From positions 1,426,001 through 1,490,000 of the forward strand of contig NC_089184.1 of NCBI RefSeq assembly GCF_947507565.1: DNA of 64,000 nucleotides. The letters run 5' to 3'. Below, in pieces: positions 62,115 to 64,000 of this stretch. The notes beneath the pieces were generated by a model that saw only the letters and a program-made list of their open reading frames with translations, did not search any database and was not told where the DNA came from. The translations under genes and the position numbers were made by a program. This stretch comes from Oscarella lobularis. Taxonomy: Eukaryota; Porifera; Homoscleromorpha; Homosclerophorida; Oscarellidae. Each line of letters starts with the position of its first letter. Within the stretch, counting starts at the first letter, position 1.

Positions 62115-62146
<32 letters not shown>

Positions 62147-63519
62147 TCCGTCCTCACTCTCAATGGGAAGTACAATTTTAGGAATGGGTGCCAAGGCGGA
62201 TGGAGACGCCCGCGCACTCGACGGCAAATCTCTTGCAGATCCGATCGTCGTTCGTCGACGTCGACGACGCTGCTCCTTGCAATGGAGCGCGCATTTTTCG
62301 AGCCATCGATAGTGATCGACGGCCAACGTGCCGCCGAGATCGACGGGAAGGGATTCCGGCGAAATGAGTGAGAGCAAACGGGATCGACTGACGGGAGCGA
62401 TCTGAAACGGGGGGGGGGGACGAGACTATTATGAAAAGGTTCCTAGGAGTCTGATCCCCCATTTACCCGTTCTCGCATCTTCTGCTTCATAAATAAGCGT
62501 ACGACGGCCAGCGCTGACTTGAACCACCACGGCGCGTCAATGACGTAGAGTTGCTTGAGACGCGCGGGATATCCCTCCTATGAGAGATGACGTTGCGTGA
62601 CTGACGAATACCACGTGACCAAACGTTCGGTCTCACCTGCAGGAGACTAATGATAGCGGTCGCGAGTTTTCGGTCGAAATTAGAGTAGCCAGCCCCGTGC
62701 ATGTTAATAAGTAGAACTACACCGTCGCGTCTCGTTTGCATACTAGAACAAGAACAGTGTTACTCCCTCACGTTTTTTCTCTCTCTCGTCCCCTCCCCCT
62801 TTTCACCTTTCTAATATCGTATCCAAGTGCACTGTTAGGGCTTTTATGGTCGTTATGTGCTGAACGGAGCTTGGATGGTGTTGGCTCATCGTGATCAGGA
62901 TCAGCTGAGCGCCGTTTCGATCTCTCGCGTTCTGCAAGGGGGATGTGACGTGGGCGGGGAGGAGAAAGAGCGGGAATTTTATTCATTCATTTATTCACTG
63001 ACGCGAGACTTTTCTTTCTTTACCAATACAGTCAATTTGCCGCTAGCCAGCTCGGCGCGAACCGGATCCCGTTCTGGATCGATCATGTCAAGTCCGTAAC
63101 GATCGCGAAGTACCTATAACACGCCCACTCACACACGCAGAAACGAGAACTGGAACGGGTAATCCGCGATTCCCGGGGTGGGGTGTGCGCCCTCAATGTA
63201 TCTACTTCCGGTTCCCGACTTTTCTCCGTACATGCTTTATTCCTACGGTACTGTATGGCCTTACCATGTGATTCTTCACGAGCTGGATCGCTCGGTTCAC
63301 GTCGAACTTGCGAGCCATTAGGAATTTAAGTGCTTCGTCGCGCTCTCCGATCCATTCCGGCAGCGTTTTGTCGCTAGCCGATGCATCGACGAATTGAGCC
63401 AGTGCCTAGTAGAGGGGTCTCGCTTCACTGAAACTCTAGCAGTTCACTTAGGACATCATTCTCACTCTTTCCTCGTCGACGGTCAGCTCAGGAGGAGGAT
63501 CTTTCGAGGTGCTTTCCAT
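60606..63519 (-). CDS. PTPN9: Protein tyrosine phosphatase PTPN9 (MEG2), CRAL-TRIO + PTP
   Basis: PTPN9 acts on secretory-vesicle fusion, for example on NSF. The start (63519) gives [17 protein letters not shown] and, across introns, [20 protein letters not shown] and [17 protein letters not shown] (CRAL-TRIO-N). The lipid-binding domain follows: [20 protein letters not shown] and [21 protein letters not shown] linker rich in Gly (poly-GGC at about 62113-62147) and Pro precedes the PTP domain. This has ENNxxY-type exons ([30 protein letters not shown]), [37 protein letters not shown], the catalytic loop [10 protein letters not shown] and [17 protein letters not shown]. All catalytic residues are intact. 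More than ten short introns. In-frame Mets upstream (63687, 63711) are alternatives. Confidence 0.92.
62113..62147. repeat. (CCG)n tract encoding poly-glycine in PTPN9 linker
   Basis: A near-perfect CCG/GCC run read on the minus strand as twelve consecutive Gly codons, in frame, between the CRAL-TRIO and PTP domains. Confidence 0.9.
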
Positions 63520-63858
63520 CGGAATCTCTCGCTTTAGCGCACGCGATTCGTCGCCACTCGCCAACTCGCCGCCGCTTTTACTACCGGCCAGGAACAACCA
63601 AGAACAGCTGCCAAGAACTGCTAAATCTTCGTTTGTAGTCTCGGGAGCTCGAAGTCGGTCGGTTACTGGCCTCTTAGGATCGCGCATGCGAACTCTAAAG
63701 ATACAAACCATATGTCTATAAATAGTGTCAACATACCCTTGTCGTTCATTTGGCGTCTATAGAAAAGATCATCTGCACTGCACGCTTTCGCTGAAGAATG
63801 TGTCAACATTTAATGAATCAGTTTCGTCGCTTCAATATTTCCCAAGCTAGAAACTTAG

Positions 63859-64000
63859 CTAATTTAGCAGTTCTCTGATTTCCCTGTGAAGATGGCACAA
63901 ATAGTCAACATAAGATGGGCTGCCATCTGTGCCCTTATCCTCCACCAAAAATCCTCTGAACCATCCTTCAAGTTTATCCTTCTGCTTGATCACCATTATC
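63859..64000 (-). CDS. 3' end of an unidentified gene, runs off right edge
   Basis: A minus-strand frame open from 64000 to the stop at 63859 encodes MVIKQKDKLEGWFRGFLVED and GSPSYVDYLCHLHREIRELLN. The composition is natural and the segment ends 339 bp before the PTPN9 start on the same strand. I do not recognise the family; no motif identifies it. The upstream exons are outside the window. Confidence 0.5.
   Translation of the reverse strand, partial: IMVIKQKDKLEGWFRGFLVEDKGTDGSPSYVDYLCHLHREIRELLN

Overview
The window is animal nuclear DNA, not prokaryotic. Genes are split by many short GT-AG introns, most about 40-100 bp. The recognisable proteins are metazoan-type: endophilin, CSK, semaphorin, ASIC-like channel, PTPN9, TAF1C, PLAC-domain thrombospondin-repeat protein. 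Genes are packed with gaps of tens to a few hundred bases, and several start codons lie back to back within 50-160 bp. Such a compact genome with unconventional versions of conserved families suggests an early-branching animal. A sponge, for example a homoscleromorph like Oscarella, is my best guess; this is inference and was not tested. About 28 intact genes, two edge-truncated genes and one clear pseudogene were found. Exon joins were read by hand, so CDS spans give first to last coding base including introns.

Layout. 1-9.2 kb: endophilin A (-, runs off the left edge), ARL15 (+), TEX9 (-), an orphan four-helix membrane protein (+), DCP2 (-), cyclophilin B (-), a three-CCP secreted protein (+), NR2C2AP (+). 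9.2-20 kb: one large DMXL/rabconnectin-3-alpha gene (-), head to head with DTWD2 (+). 21-26.4 kb: thrombospondin type 1 repeat cluster on the minus strand (a decayed copy, an intact eight-repeat PLAC protein, a more distant TSP1 protein). 26.8-37.2 kb: aldehyde dehydrogenase (-), CSK kinase (-), ARL6IP5 (+), TAF1C (-), RPS6 (+). 37.3-47 kb: DEG/ENaC channel, PDIA3/ERp57 and a semaphorin with five Ig domains (all -). 47.3-49.6 kb: CFAP141-like (+), C19orf25/UPF0449-like (-), FAM89/LURAP-like (+). 50.9-58.3 kb: two paralogous secreted proteins built of cysteine modules and NPCBM-like domains (+), flanking a SNX22/24-type PX protein (-). 58.4-64 kb: DDX49 (+), PTPN9 (-), and the 3' end of an unidentified gene (-).

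Functional themes. Many genes are housekeeping: Pol I transcription and ribosome (TAF1C, RPS6, DDX49), mRNA decay (DCP2), ER folding (PPIB, PDIA3), membrane traffic (endophilin, ARL15, ARL6IP5, SNX22/24, DMXL, PTPN9) and cilia (TEX9, CFAP141). These often sit in divergent pairs with no obvious TATA box. The other set is secreted or cell-surface: TSP1 cluster, CCP protein, semaphorin, NPCBM pair. Several of the secreted genes have a TATA-like element upstream. The most unusual parts are the two NPCBM/cysteine-module genes, the multi-Ig semaphorin, the TSP1 duplication with its pseudogene, and a possible 16-nt intron or frameshift in the CFAP141-like gene.
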